Assembly (NCBI GenBank): GCA_039908285.1
Contig: JAMOBE010000032.1
Location: 1-35,896, forward strand
Reading direction: 5' to 3'
Length of the DNA stretch: 35,896 nt
Origin: JAMOBE01 sp039908285
GTDB taxonomy: Bacteria > Pseudomonadota > Alphaproteobacteria > Rhodospirillales > Rhodospirillaceae
Shown here: positions 1 to 8,753 of the stretch, piece after piece
Layout of the letters: each line of letters opens with the position of its first letter
Numbering within the stretch: the stretch's first letter is position 1
The notes under the pieces: model-generated
Seen by the model: only the letters and a program-made list of their open reading frames with translations
Database searches by the model: none
What the model was told of the DNA's origin: nothing
Made by a program: the position numbers and the translations under genes

Positions 1-134
1 GTCATCGCGAAGGGGAACAGCAATCGCGGATCGGTCGCGACATGTTTGTTTACGAGCGCACGGCGGCCGTGCGGGAACGTGACGCGCGGCGTCTCGCGGC
101 GCTGCTTCAGTCCACGGAGGGGGCCGCCGCATGA
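1..134 (+). CDS. 3' end of an unidentified protein (cut by window edge)
   Basis: An open frame runs in from the left edge (first full codon at 3) and stops with TGA at 132-134. It overlaps the next gene's ATG in an ATGA arrangement, which suggests translational coupling in one operon. The visible 43 residues are charged and Arg/Ala-rich and end in EGAAA. They carry no motif I recognise. Position directly ahead of a nucleotide-sugar dehydrogenase makes a role in surface-glycan synthesis plausible, but this is inference only. Confidence 0.55.
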   Translation, partial: HREGEQQSRIGRDMFVYERTAAVRERDARRLAALLQSTEGAAA

Positions 135-1417
135 AAATCGGAATGATCGGGCTCGGCAAGCTGGGGTTGCCCTGTGCCGTCGCCATGGCGCTCAAGGGGC
201 ATGACGTCATGGGCTATGACGTTCGTGCCGAACTGATGACCCGGGAGCCTCGCCCCTATCTCGAAACCGGCCCGGATGGCCGGGAGGCCTTCAATCCCTA
301 TCTGGAACGCAGCCCGCTGCGCTTCGGCTCCCTGGACGAGGTGGTGCGGCACGGGGATATCGTGTTCATCGCCGTTCAGACACCGCACGAGCCGATGTAC
401 GAGGGGATAACCCCGCTGACCGAAAGTCGCGCCGATTTCCGTTACGATTATCTGGTGGAAGCCTGTTCCCGGGTTGCCGAGGCCGCGACCCGTGACACCG
501 TCGTCGTCATCATCTCCACCGTTCTGCCGGGGACGATCCGTCACCATGTTCTGCCGGTGCTGACCCCCCGGATTCGGCTTTGCTACAATCCGTTCTTTAT
601 CGCCATGGGGACGACCATGCGCGATTTTCTGAATCCGGAATTCGTGCTGTTCGGACGTCACGACCTGGAAGCTGCCGCCTTGGCCGAGACATTCTATCGC
701 AGCATCACCGACGCGCCGTTTTTCGCCACGACACTGGAAAACGCGGAGCTGATCAAGGTCGCCTACAATACGTTTATCGGATTCAAGATCGTGTTCGCCA
801 ACACGATCATGGAAATTTGTCACAAACTTCCCGGCACCGATGTCGACAGCGTGATGAACTGCCTGAAACTGAGCGGGCAGCGCCTGATCAGCCCGCGCTA
901 TCTCGATGGTGGCATGGGGGATGGGGGCGGGTGTCACCCGCGGGACAATATCGCCATGTCATGGCTCGCCCGTCACCTGAACCTCAGCCATGACACCTTT
1001 GATTCCATCATGGTGGCCCGGCAGCGTCAGACCGAATGGCTGGCCGATCTGATGTGCGCCCATGATCTGCCGAAGATCATCCTGGGGTATGCCTTCAAGG
1101 AAAACTGCAATATTACGACGGGCAGCCCGGCCTTGTTGCTGCGGGCCCTGCTGGAGCAGCGCGGCGAGACGGTCACCCTGATCGACCCCCATGTTGCTCC
1201 CGGCTCCCTGACGGCGGAGGCGCTGCCGGTGGCGGTCTACCTGGTCGGCGTCCGGCACGCCGATTTTCGCGCGCTACGCTTTCCGGCGGGTGCGGTGGTC
1301 ATCGACCCCTGGCGGTTCATTCCCACCGATCAGCCGGGAGTGACGGTGATCCCCGTCGGGGTCGGTCCCTATCCCCATTCCCATCTCGGAAATGGTCACG
1401 GCGACAGGGGAGAATAG
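131..1417 (+). CDS. UDP-glucose/GDP-mannose dehydrogenase family protein
   Basis: NAD-dependent nucleotide-sugar 6-dehydrogenase, 428 aa, the usual length of the Ugd/WbpO/AlgD family. These enzymes oxidise C6 of a UDP- or GDP-sugar twice to give a uronic acid for polysaccharide synthesis in the cytoplasm. The N-terminal Rossmann motif is GLGKLG (residues 7-12). The family lysine lies in ELIKVAYNTF (K209). The catalytic cysteine is C268 in GGGCHPRD, a variant of the usual GGSCFPKD. The C-terminal sugar-binding domain carries the LGYAFKEN and SPALLL signatures. The ATG overlaps the previous stop, and a GTG-started glycosyltransferase-like gene follows 2 nt later. The substrate (glucose, ManNAc, GalNAc or other) cannot be told from sequence, and the altered cysteine loop makes me avoid a specific gene name. 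Confidence 0.88.
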   Translation: MKIGMIGLGKLGLPCAVAMALKGHDVMGYDVRAELMTREPRPYLETGPDGREAFNPYLERSPLRFGSLDEVVRHGDIVFIAVQTPHEPMYEGITPLTESRADFRYDYLVEACSRVAEAATRDTVVVIISTVLPGTIRHHVLPVLTPRIRLCYNPFFIAMGTTMRDFLNPEFVLFGRHDLEAAALAETFYRSITDAPFFATTLENAELIKVAYNTFIGFKIVFANTIMEICHKLPGTDVDSVMNCLKLSGQRLISPRYLDGGMGDGGGCHPRDNIAMSWLARHLNLSHDTFDSIMVARQRQTEWLADLMCAHDLPKIILGYAFKENCNITTGSPALLLRALLEQRGETVTLIDPHVAPGSLTAEALPVAVYLVGVRHADFRALRFPAGAVVIDPWRFIPTDQPGVTVIPVGVGPYPHSHLGNGHGDRGE

Positions 1418-1419
1418 GC

Positions 1420-2253
1420 GTGCGAACGTATGCTGTCTACCGGCCGCTTTATGGCGAGGACTTCATCCAGGAGTCAATTCTGTCGATCATCGATCACGTC
1501 GACCACGTTTTCTTCTGCTACACCGATATACCGCTGGCCGGCGTAACGACGGGTCGCTTTCAGGGGCGGGACTGGACATTTCCCCTGCGGCCGGGTCGGA
1601 CCATGGATCAGGCCCTGGAAAAGGTGGAAGCGCTGCAACACCCCAAAATCACCTGCCATTATCAGGACGGACGGGTCAACATGGGGCAGTTTACCCGCCT
1701 GGTGAATGAAATCATCCTGCCCGGCTGGGAGCGCCCCGATACCATCTTCCTCATCGAACCCGACCAGGTGATGAAGGGCAGCGAGATCGTTCTGGCCCTG
1801 GAGGAGTTCCGGGCGCGGGATATTCCCTGTGCCACGACCCGGCAGGTGGAACTCTGGAAGACGCCGGACTGGGCTATTCCGATGCGGTCACGCTCGGCGA
1901 CGGTGTTCTGGAACCTCCATCACGTGGATCAGATGCCGCCGACGGCCCGGGCTGCCGAGCCGCTGAACCAGCCATTGCCCGAACTGACGGCAATCACTCA
2001 TAATTTCGGGTTCTGTATTTCGTGGAACGCCATGTTCTGGAAGCATGTTCTGGCCCTTGCCTTTTCCGCAGCCATCGGCGATTCCATTCCGGCTGAAGAC
2101 TGGCTGGTTGAAACCTGGACCAAATGGGACCCGATCGCCAACAACAAGGATCTGGAAATTTCGGCCCGGCACCGCCATTTCATTCCCAGCGCGAGCCCCT
2201 ACGATCGCAGTCTGCTGCCGGAGCTGATCCGCAAAAAATACGGATACGCGTGA
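1420..2253 (+). CDS. putative glycosyltransferase (GT-A-like)
   Basis: 277 aa, starting with GTG preceded by AGGGGAGA at 1407-1413. The N-terminus (AVYRPLYGEDFIQESILSII) resembles the opening strand and helix of family 2-type glycosyltransferases. FLIEPDQVM around residues 111-119 sits where a GT-A DxD-like motif is expected. A C-terminal stretch is rich in Trp and acidic residues (AEDWLVETWTKWDP). No signal peptide or membrane segment is visible. It lies 2 nt after the dehydrogenase, so it probably works in the same surface-glycan pathway. I do not recognise the exact family; glycosyltransferase is an inference from fold-like features and context. GC content is lower than in genes after 2900, as for its upstream neighbour. 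Confidence 0.55.
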   Translation: MRTYAVYRPLYGEDFIQESILSIIDHVDHVFFCYTDIPLAGVTTGRFQGRDWTFPLRPGRTMDQALEKVEALQHPKITCHYQDGRVNMGQFTRLVNEIILPGWERPDTIFLIEPDQVMKGSEIVLALEEFRARDIPCATTRQVELWKTPDWAIPMRSRSATVFWNLHHVDQMPPTARAAEPLNQPLPELTAITHNFGFCISWNAMFWKHVLALAFSAAIGDSIPAEDWLVETWTKWDPIANNKDLEISARHRHFIPSASPYDRSLLPELIRKKYGYA

Positions 2254-2439
2254 CGTCGGGCTTCTTCAGTGCAGCTTCGTCTGAACTACCAGGGGGCGGG
2301 AGTCAACAGGGTGGCTTTTGGCGTACACGACAGTTTGACACCCCCCCCGAAATGACGTTAACCTTGTAAGACTTGAGGAGATTCTTCAGGCGTGAACGGG
2401 TGACGTGTTGGGGTATCCGGCAGTGGAGTTTGCTTTCTG

Positions 2440-3366
2440 ATGATTGTTCTTGGATTATCGTTTGACTTTCATGACGCATCCGCTGCGGTGCTCGTGGATG
2501 GCCGGGTTGTCGCCGCCGCGCATGAGGAACGGTTCAGCCGTCAAAAGCACGACGCGGAGTTTCCGGCGGCGGCCACCCGCTTTTGCCTCGACAAGGCCGG
2601 GGTGACGGCGGCCGAGCTGGATCAGGTCGTTTACTACGAACAGCCACTCAAGAAATTTGATCGCATTCTGTGGAGCACGGAACAATCCTATCCGGCCAGC
2701 GCCGGGTTTTTTCAGGATGCGCTGTATTCCTGGTTCCGGGCCGGCAAGTTTGACGTGCGCGATCGCATCGTGGCGGCGCTGGGCGTTCCTGCGGAAAAGA
2801 TCACGTTCATCGACCACCACGACGCCCATATGGCGGCGGCTTTTTTCGGTTCGGACTTCGAGCGGGCTACCGTGGTGACCATCGACGGTGTCGGCGAGGG
2901 CCGCAACCGTGCGGAGGTGCGGGCCTGCGCGGCGATGTGCGACATCGACCACTTCAAGCGGGTCAACGACACCTACGGTCACCAGGCGGGTGACGCCGTG
3001 CTGCGCCGGGTGGGACAGGCCCTGCAGGACGGGGTGCGGCCCAATGATCGGGTCTACCGCTATGGCGGCGAGGAGTTCCTCGTCTATCTGGCGGGAGCGT
3101 CCATCGACGAGGCCGCCGGGGTGTGCGAGCGCCTCCGCCAGTCGGTGGAGCAGCTTTCGGTCGACGTCTCTTCGTCCGACCAGCCCGTCGTCGTCACCGC
3201 CTCCTTCGGCATCTCGGAGGCGACGAAGGGCCTGACCATCGACGATGTGGTCACCCGCTGCGATCTTGCCCTTTACGCCGCCAAAAATAATGGCCGCAAT
3301 CGCGTGTACCTGTGGCAGAAAGGTGAACTGGTGGAGTCCACCCACGGAGTCCCGTTGGCGGCCTAG
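2440..3366 (+). CDS. chimera: NodU-type carbamoyltransferase N-terminus fused to truncated GGDEF domain
   Basis: 308 aa made of two unrelated partial domains. Residues 1-153 are the start of a NodU/TobZ/CmcH-type carbamoyltransferase: MIVLGLSFDFHDASAAV, EERFSRQKHD, the metal/phosphate-site motif DHHDAH (125-130) and DGVGE (149-153). In a full protein about 400 further residues follow. From about residue 165 the protein is a diguanylate-cyclase GGDEF domain with CDIDHFKRVNDTYGH (167-181), the GGEEF signature (209-213) and YAAKNNGRNR near the end. The usual domain start (DxLTGLxNR plus its first helix, about 35 residues) is missing. The frame is open throughout, with a codon/GC shift at the junction (about 2897-2930). 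It is probably a non-functional relic of a recombination or deletion, or an assembly misjoin. Activity of either half is doubtful. Confidence 0.85.
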   Translation: MIVLGLSFDFHDASAAVLVDGRVVAAAHEERFSRQKHDAEFPAAATRFCLDKAGVTAAELDQVVYYEQPLKKFDRILWSTEQSYPASAGFFQDALYSWFRAGKFDVRDRIVAALGVPAEKITFIDHHDAHMAAAFFGSDFERATVVTIDGVGEGRNRAEVRACAAMCDIDHFKRVNDTYGHQAGDAVLRRVGQALQDGVRPNDRVYRYGGEEFLVYLAGASIDEAAGVCERLRQSVEQLSVDVSSSDQPVVVTASFGISEATKGLTIDDVVTRCDLALYAAKNNGRNRVYLWQKGELVESTHGVPLAA

Positions 3367-3391
3367 CCGAGGCAACCTGGAATTTTGAGTC

Positions 3392-5665
3392 ATGACCACC
3401 GTCGCGGAGGCCTTTGCCGAGGCCGTCGACCATTACCGGGGGAACCGGCTCGACGAGGGGGAGGGCCTCTGCCGCCTGATCCTGGAGACGGTTCCGGACC
3501 AGCCCGGGGCCCTGTATCTTCTCAGTGTGATCCTGGTGCGGGCGAGGCGCCCGGCCGAGGCCGTGGAGCCGCTGTTTCGTCTGGGCGCGGTGCATCCGGA
3601 CCACGCCGGGCCTCCGGGCCTCCTGGAGGAAGTTGGCTGCGCCCTGCTGGACCTTGGGCGCCACGGGGAGGCGGAAACCTGCTTCCGCCGGGCGCTCGAT
3701 CTCCGTCCCGACCTGCGCACCATCCATGTCAATCTGGGCAACGCCCTGCTGGTCCAGAGTCGCTTCGACGAGGCCGAGGCCGCCTTCGCCCGCGGCGCCG
3801 AACGTCACCCCGACTATGCCGAGGCCTGGCACGGCGTGGGGGTGGCCAGGGCCCAGCGGGGACACCCCGACGCGGCGGTGGAGGCCCTGCGCCGGGCCGT
3901 CGCCCTGAATCCCGACCTGCACCCGGCTTATGCCCATCTGGGCTTCATCCTGCTTCAGCTTGGGCGGAATGCCGAGGCGGAGAAAGCCCTCGCCCGCGCC
4001 GTCAGCCTGGCGCCCGCCGATGGCGACTCCCATGTCCTCCGCGGCAAGGCCCAGGGCGCGCTGGTGCGCCTTGACGACGCGGCGGAGAGCTTCCGCCGGG
4101 CGCACGAGATACGGCCCGACGATACGGACACCCTGCTTCAGCTTGGCGACACCCTGGTCGAGCTGTCGCGCCTGGACGAGGCCCGGGAGGCCTATGGCCG
4201 CGCCATCGCCCTGCGTCCCGAGCGCCTGGGGTGGCGAGTCCGGTCCGCCCTGGCCCAGCCCCTGGTGCCCGCCTCGGCCGAGGAGATCGCCGCCACCCGG
4301 GCCAGGCTGACCGCGGCGCTGGACGACATTCGCGGCCGGTCCGGCACCATCGACGACCCGGTGGCCGAGGTGGGGCGGACCACCTTCGACCTCGCCTATC
4401 ATGGCCTGGACGACCTGCCGTTCCAGCGGACCCTCGCCGAGATCTACCTAGCCGCCTGTCCCGACCTCGGATGGACGGCGCCCCACCTGCGTAATGGTCC
4501 GACACCCCGGGACACGACGCCCCGGAACCCGACACCCCGACCGGCGGGCGCGCGGATTCGCATCGGCTTCATCTCCGAGTACCTGTGGCACCACACCATC
4601 GGCAAGCTCAACCGGGGCTTCATCGCCCATCTGTCGCGGGAGTCCTTCGAGGTGCTGGTGCTGCGCCCGCCATCCCGCCGCGACGACACCGCCGATGCCA
4701 TCGACCGCAGCGCCGACCGGGTGGTCCAGATCCCCGGGAACCTGGACGAGGCGCGGCGCGTCATCGCCGACCTGCGGCTCGACGCGCTGTTCTATCTCGA
4801 CGTCGGCATGATGCTGTTCACCTATTTCCTGGCCTATTCCCGGCTGGCACCGGTGCAGGCGGCGATCTGGGGCCATCCCATGACCACCGGCAGCCCCAGC
4901 ATGGACTACTTCCTGTCCGCAACCGATATGGAGACTCCGGATGGTCAGGCATACTACACCGAGCGGCTGATCCCTCTCCGCCACCTGCCCCATTTCCAGC
5001 GCCCGCCGATGCCTGAGCCCGGACCCAGGCCGGTCCGCGAGACGTTCGGGCTGCCCACCGATGCCCGGCTCTACGTCTGCCCGCAGAGCCTGTTCAAGTT
5101 CCACCCCGATTTCGACCGGACGCTGTCCGCCATCCTGCACGGCGACCCCAGGGGGCGCCTGGTGCTGATCGGCGCCCGCTACCCCCACTGGAACAGCATG
5201 CTGCTGGAGCGCTTTCGCATCACGTTCGGGGATGCCGTCGAGCGGGTGGTGTTTCTGCCCTATCTGCGCGAGGAGGACTTCCTGCGGCTGGTGGCCGATG
5301 CCGATGCCGTTCTCGACACCACGCCCTTCTGCGGCGGCAACTCGTCGCTGGAGACCTTTGCCATGGGGGCGCCCATCGTCACCTGGCCGACCCGGTTCCT
5401 GCGCGGCCGCATCACCACCGCCATCTACCGGGCGATGGGCATGGACGACCTGATCGTGGACAGCCACGAGGCCTACGTCGCCGCCGCCCTGCGCCTCGCC
5501 ACCGATCCGGACTTCCAGGCCACCATGCGGGCCAGGGTGGTCGCGCGCGCTCCGGTGCTGTACGAGAACATGGACGCCGTGCGCGAGCTGGAGCGCTTCT
5601 TCACCGCCGCCGTCGCGGCCGCCGAACGCGGCGCCATCCTGCCGGGATGGCCGCTTGTGGAGTAG
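3392..5665 (+). CDS. TPR-repeat protein with O-GlcNAc-transferase-like (GT41) domain
   Basis: 757 aa. The first ~285 residues are tandem TPR repeats, recognisable by the recurring A(E)A...F.RA...P..A pattern (for example DEAEAAFARGAERHPDYAEAW). From about residue 385 there is a SPINDLY/OGT-type glycosyltransferase domain: RIRIGFISEYLWHHTIGK, GHPMTTGSPSMDYFLS, and the UDP-binding element DTTPFCGGNSSLETFAMG around 641-658. Family members transfer a sugar from a UDP- or GDP-donor to Ser/Thr of proteins; in bacteria they often modify flagellin or surface proteins. The enzyme should be cytoplasmic, as no signal peptide is seen. It lies 25 nt after the chimeric gene and 19 nt before the sensor kinase. 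Donor and acceptor are unknown. Confidence 0.87.
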   Translation: MTTVAEAFAEAVDHYRGNRLDEGEGLCRLILETVPDQPGALYLLSVILVRARRPAEAVEPLFRLGAVHPDHAGPPGLLEEVGCALLDLGRHGEAETCFRRALDLRPDLRTIHVNLGNALLVQSRFDEAEAAFARGAERHPDYAEAWHGVGVARAQRGHPDAAVEALRRAVALNPDLHPAYAHLGFILLQLGRNAEAEKALARAVSLAPADGDSHVLRGKAQGALVRLDDAAESFRRAHEIRPDDTDTLLQLGDTLVELSRLDEAREAYGRAIALRPERLGWRVRSALAQPLVPASAEEIAATRARLTAALDDIRGRSGTIDDPVAEVGRTTFDLAYHGLDDLPFQRTLAEIYLAACPDLGWTAPHLRNGPTPRDTTPRNPTPRPAGARIRIGFISEYLWHHTIGKLNRGFIAHLSRESFEVLVLRPPSRRDDTADAIDRSADRVVQIPGNLDEARRVIADLRLDALFYLDVGMMLFTYFLAYSRLAPVQAAIWGHPMTTGSPSMDYFLSATDMETPDGQAYYTERLIPLRHLPHFQRPPMPEPGPRPVRETFGLPTDARLYVCPQSLFKFHPDFDRTLSAILHGDPRGRLVLIGARYPHWNSMLLERFRITFGDAVERVVFLPYLREEDFLRLVADADAVLDTTPFCGGNSSLETFAMGAPIVTWPTRFLRGRITTAIYRAMGMDDLIVDSHEAYVAAALRLATDPDFQATMRARVVARAPVLYENMDAVRELERFFTAAVAAAERGAILPGWPLVE

Positions 5666-5684
5666 ATAGGGAGCTTCGGTCGGC

Positions 5685-8666
5685 ATGTCGCTGCGGATGA
5701 CCACCCTGCGCAAGATCGTGGCGATCTTCGCCATTTCGAGCGGCATCGCCGTCGGACTGGTGGGGCTGTTCATCGACGGCGTCCTGGAGAAGATCGCCCT
5801 CGATCGGTGGCGCGCCGACCACGCCGTGCTGGCCCTTGTCCTCGCCGATCACGTGGACAAGGAAATCGCGGCGGCGCTCAACGACCTCGTCTTCATGTCG
5901 CGATTGCCGCAGTTCGCATCGTTCCCCGCGGCCGACCGCATCGACCCAGCCTTGAACGGCCTGCCCCAGGACCTGGAACCAGAGAAGCGGCGGATCCTCG
6001 AAACCCTGCGCAACAAGGACAATCGATTCTCCGTCCTGTTCCTGGCGTTGCCGGACGGGCGGTTCTATATCCATCACCCCTACAGCGTTCAACTGACGCT
6101 GAAGACCGACGGCATCGCCGAGCGGAGTTACTTCCGCGAGGCGCGCACCACCAAGGAACCGGTGATCTCCGACAGCTTCGTCGGCGCCAATGGCATGCTG
6201 GTAACGGTGATCGACGTGCCGATCCTCAATGCCGACGGCGCCATCGTCGCTCATCTTGGTGGCGTCTTCTATCTCGATCAGCTTTCGCGGCTGGTGGACC
6301 GGTTCCGCATCGGCCGCTTCGAGACCGGGTTCATCGTCGATCAGAACGGGCGCCTCATCGCCCACACCGACACGACGTTCCTGCAGGGCGAGGCCCGCAA
6401 CAGCTTCCAGAACAGCCCCGTGGTGGCGGCCTTCCTCCGCCACGAGCCCGACGTGTCGCTGGGCGGCGTCCAGCGCGTGACCATGCGTTCGGAGGTGGAC
6501 CCGGTGGACGGAGGGGAGCACCTGGTGGCCTTCGTGCCGCTCCGGGCTGGCTGGGGGCTGGGCCTGACCCGCCACCGCGCCGGCATCCTCGCCGAGACGC
6601 GTCCCGACCTGTGGCGCGCCGTCGCCCTTGTCGGGGGCATCCTGGCGCTCGTCGGTGGCATCGGCGTCGCGGCGTCGCTGAGCCTTGGCCGGCGCTGGGA
6701 TGCGGCGGAGCGACAGCTCCGGGAGGCCCACGACGAGATGGAGGGGCGCATCGAGCGGCGCACGGCCGAACTGGCCGACGCCAACGACCGGCTGCGGACC
6801 GAGATCGACGAGCGGGGGCGGGCCGAGGCCGCCCTGGCCGAGCGGGAACGGGTTTTTCGCGCCATCTTCGACAATGCCTTCCAGTTCATCAACGTGCTGC
6901 GGTCGGACGGCACGATGGTCGAGGTCAACCGCACCGTCCTCGACTTCGCCGATGTCCGCCCACAGGAGGTTGTGGGGCGGCCATTCTGGACCGCCCCATG
7001 GCTGTCCAGCTCGCCGGAGCAGCAGCAGTCCCTCCGCCAGGCCATCACCCGGGCCGCCGGGGGGCACTTCGTGCGGATGGAAGTGATCCACGTCGGGGCG
7101 CGGGGCGGCGTCCACCACGTCGACTTCTCCCTCAATCCGGTATTCGACACCCGGGGGGTGACGGCGCTGCTGATCGCCGAGGGTCGCGACGTCACCGAGC
7201 GCAAGGCGGCGGAGCAGGTGGTACGGGACCTCAATGCCGAACTGGAGCGGCGGGTGGAGGAGCGCACCCGCGACCTTCGCGACCAGATCGCCGAGCGCGC
7301 CCGCGTCGAGGAGAATCTCCGCCGCAGTCACGAGCTTCTCGATTGCGTGACCCGGCTGCAGGCGCATTTCATCAACGAGGATGATCTGGTCCCGCTGTTC
7401 GACCGGCTGCTGCATGACATCCTGCGGCTCACCGGCAGCAGCTTCGGCTTCATCGCCGAACTGGTGGAGGACGAGGCGAAGGGGCGCTGCCTGGTGGGGC
7501 TCGCCATCTCCGACATCGCCTGGAACGAGGAGAGCCGGGGCCTCTTCAGGGAGCGTGGACCGGGCGGGCGACGCTTCTGCGACCTGGATCGCCTGTACGG
7601 CCAGGCCGTCCTTACCGGCGAGCCGGTGATCGCCAACGATCCCGAGACCCATCCGGCCTGGCGAGGCCTGCCGGAGGGGCATCCGTCCATACAGGCCTTC
7701 CTTGGCGTGCCGCTGTATCGGGGCGGGGCGATGATCGGTGCCATCAGCCTCGCCAACCGCGCCGGCGGGTACGACATGGACATCGTCACCTTCATGAGGC
7801 CGGTGCTGACCGCCTGCGCCCAGGTCATCGACGCCTATCGCAATCTGCGCGAATGGGACCGGGACCAGGAGGACCTGCGCCTGACCCTCGAGAGGCTGAG
7901 CCGGTCCAACGAGGAACTGGAGCGCTTCGCCTACATCGCCTCCCACGACCTCCAGGAGCCGCTGCGCAGCATTTCGCGGTTCTCCCAGCTATTGCACACC
8001 CGCTATGCCGGCCGCCTGGATGCCGAGGCCGACGAGATCATCGGCTACGTGGTCGATGGTGCCAAGCACATGAATGCCCTGATTCGCGACCTGCTGGCCT
8101 ACTCGCGGGTCAACGCGGCGCCGGCACCAAGGGTCGCCGTGAATCTGGGCTGGGCGCTCGGGCGGGCGCTCGAGAGCCTGGCGGTGCCCATCACCGACAC
8201 CGGTGCCGACATCACCAGCGACCCCCTGCCGACGCTGCCGGGCGACGAGGGGCAGCTTGCGCAGGTGTTCTCCCAGCTTCTCGACAACGCCATCCGGTTC
8301 CGCTCACCCGACCGGCCGCCGCGCATCCACGTCGGCGCCGAGCATCGGGACGACCACTGGCTGATCTCGGTCGAGGACAACGGCATCGGCATCGACCGGC
8401 GCTATTTCGATCAGATCTTCGTGATCTTCCGCCGGCTGCACACCCGGGACGCCTATCCGGGGACGGGGGTGGGCCTCGCCATCGTCAAGCGCATCGTCGA
8501 GTTGCACGGCGGCAGCGTCTCGGTGGACTCCGAGCCGGACCGCGGCACCGCCATCCGCTTCACCCTGCCCCACTGCCCCGTCGTCGAGGCCGGACAATCG
8601 GGTGAAGAAGAGAACGCCGCCATCTTCACTCCCTCTCCCCCCTCTTCGGGGGGAGAGGGCTATTGA
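5685..8666 (+). CDS. membrane sensor histidine kinase (Cache-like, PAS, GAF, HisKA, HATPase)
   Basis: 993 aa. TM1 spans residues ~11-30 and TM2 ~312-334. They bracket an extracytoplasmic domain of ~280 residues that looks like a double Cache sensor (FYIHHPYSVQLTL, GVFYLDQLSRLVDRFR). Inside the cell follow a coiled coil, PAS (~385-505, ending VTERKAAEQ), a second coiled coil, GAF (~555-718), HisKA with the phospho-acceptor H754 in IASHDLQEP, and HATPase_c with N868 (QLLDNAIRF), DNGIGI and GTGVGLAIV. It should autophosphorylate and pass phosphate to a response regulator that is not encoded nearby. SD AGGGAG lies 11 nt before the ATG. The last ~25 residues (SGEEENAAIF... to the TGA) are encoded by an inserted palindromic repeat. 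The older terminus, in the same frame, appears to be AGLEQPVSAS followed by TAA at 8727-8729. Confidence 0.9.
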   Translation: MSLRMTTLRKIVAIFAISSGIAVGLVGLFIDGVLEKIALDRWRADHAVLALVLADHVDKEIAAALNDLVFMSRLPQFASFPAADRIDPALNGLPQDLEPEKRRILETLRNKDNRFSVLFLALPDGRFYIHHPYSVQLTLKTDGIAERSYFREARTTKEPVISDSFVGANGMLVTVIDVPILNADGAIVAHLGGVFYLDQLSRLVDRFRIGRFETGFIVDQNGRLIAHTDTTFLQGEARNSFQNSPVVAAFLRHEPDVSLGGVQRVTMRSEVDPVDGGEHLVAFVPLRAGWGLGLTRHRAGILAETRPDLWRAVALVGGILALVGGIGVAASLSLGRRWDAAERQLREAHDEMEGRIERRTAELADANDRLRTEIDERGRAEAALAERERVFRAIFDNAFQFINVLRSDGTMVEVNRTVLDFADVRPQEVVGRPFWTAPWLSSSPEQQQSLRQAITRAAGGHFVRMEVIHVGARGGVHHVDFSLNPVFDTRGVTALLIAEGRDVTERKAAEQVVRDLNAELERRVEERTRDLRDQIAERARVEENLRRSHELLDCVTRLQAHFINEDDLVPLFDRLLHDILRLTGSSFGFIAELVEDEAKGRCLVGLAISDIAWNEESRGLFRERGPGGRRFCDLDRLYGQAVLTGEPVIANDPETHPAWRGLPEGHPSIQAFLGVPLYRGGAMIGAISLANRAGGYDMDIVTFMRPVLTACAQVIDAYRNLREWDRDQEDLRLTLERLSRSNEELERFAYIASHDLQEPLRSISRFSQLLHTRYAGRLDAEADEIIGYVVDGAKHMNALIRDLLAYSRVNAAPAPRVAVNLGWALGRALESLAVPITDTGADITSDPLPTLPGDEGQLAQVFSQLLDNAIRFRSPDRPPRIHVGAEHRDDHWLISVEDNGIGIDRRYFDQIFVIFRRLHTRDAYPGTGVGLAIVKRIVELHGGSVSVDSEPDRGTAIRFTLPHCPVVEAGQSGEEENAAIFTPSPPSSGGEGY

Positions 8667-8698
8667 TAGGTTCACCCATTACCCGTCGTCGAGGCCGG
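8577..8698. repeat. 88-bp palindromic insertion flanked by 17-bp direct repeats
   Basis: The 17-mer CCCGTCGTCGAGGCCGG occurs at 8577-8593 and again at 8682-8698. Between them lie 88 bp centred on a strong hairpin (8631-8659, arms CCCTCTCCCCCC / GGGGGGAGAGGG). The insert has short inverted ends (AATCGGGTGAA at left, TTCACCCATT at right). Both 17-mers are in the reading frame of the upstream kinase, 105 bp apart. Continuing the frame through the second copy gives a natural-looking end ten residues later. This is what a target duplication created by insertion would look like. A 17-bp duplication is long for a MITE, so recombination or replication slippage remains possible. Confidence 0.8.
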
Positions 8699-8753
8699 GC
8701 TTGAACAACCCGTCTCCGCATCGTAATACCGTCCTGAAACTGTGGGAGCGCAC

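Noticed and set aside
5601..7946. A 781-codon minus-strand frame opposite the sensor kinase
   Set aside because: It is antisense to a kinase with complete HisKA and HATPase motifs, and has no domain of its own.
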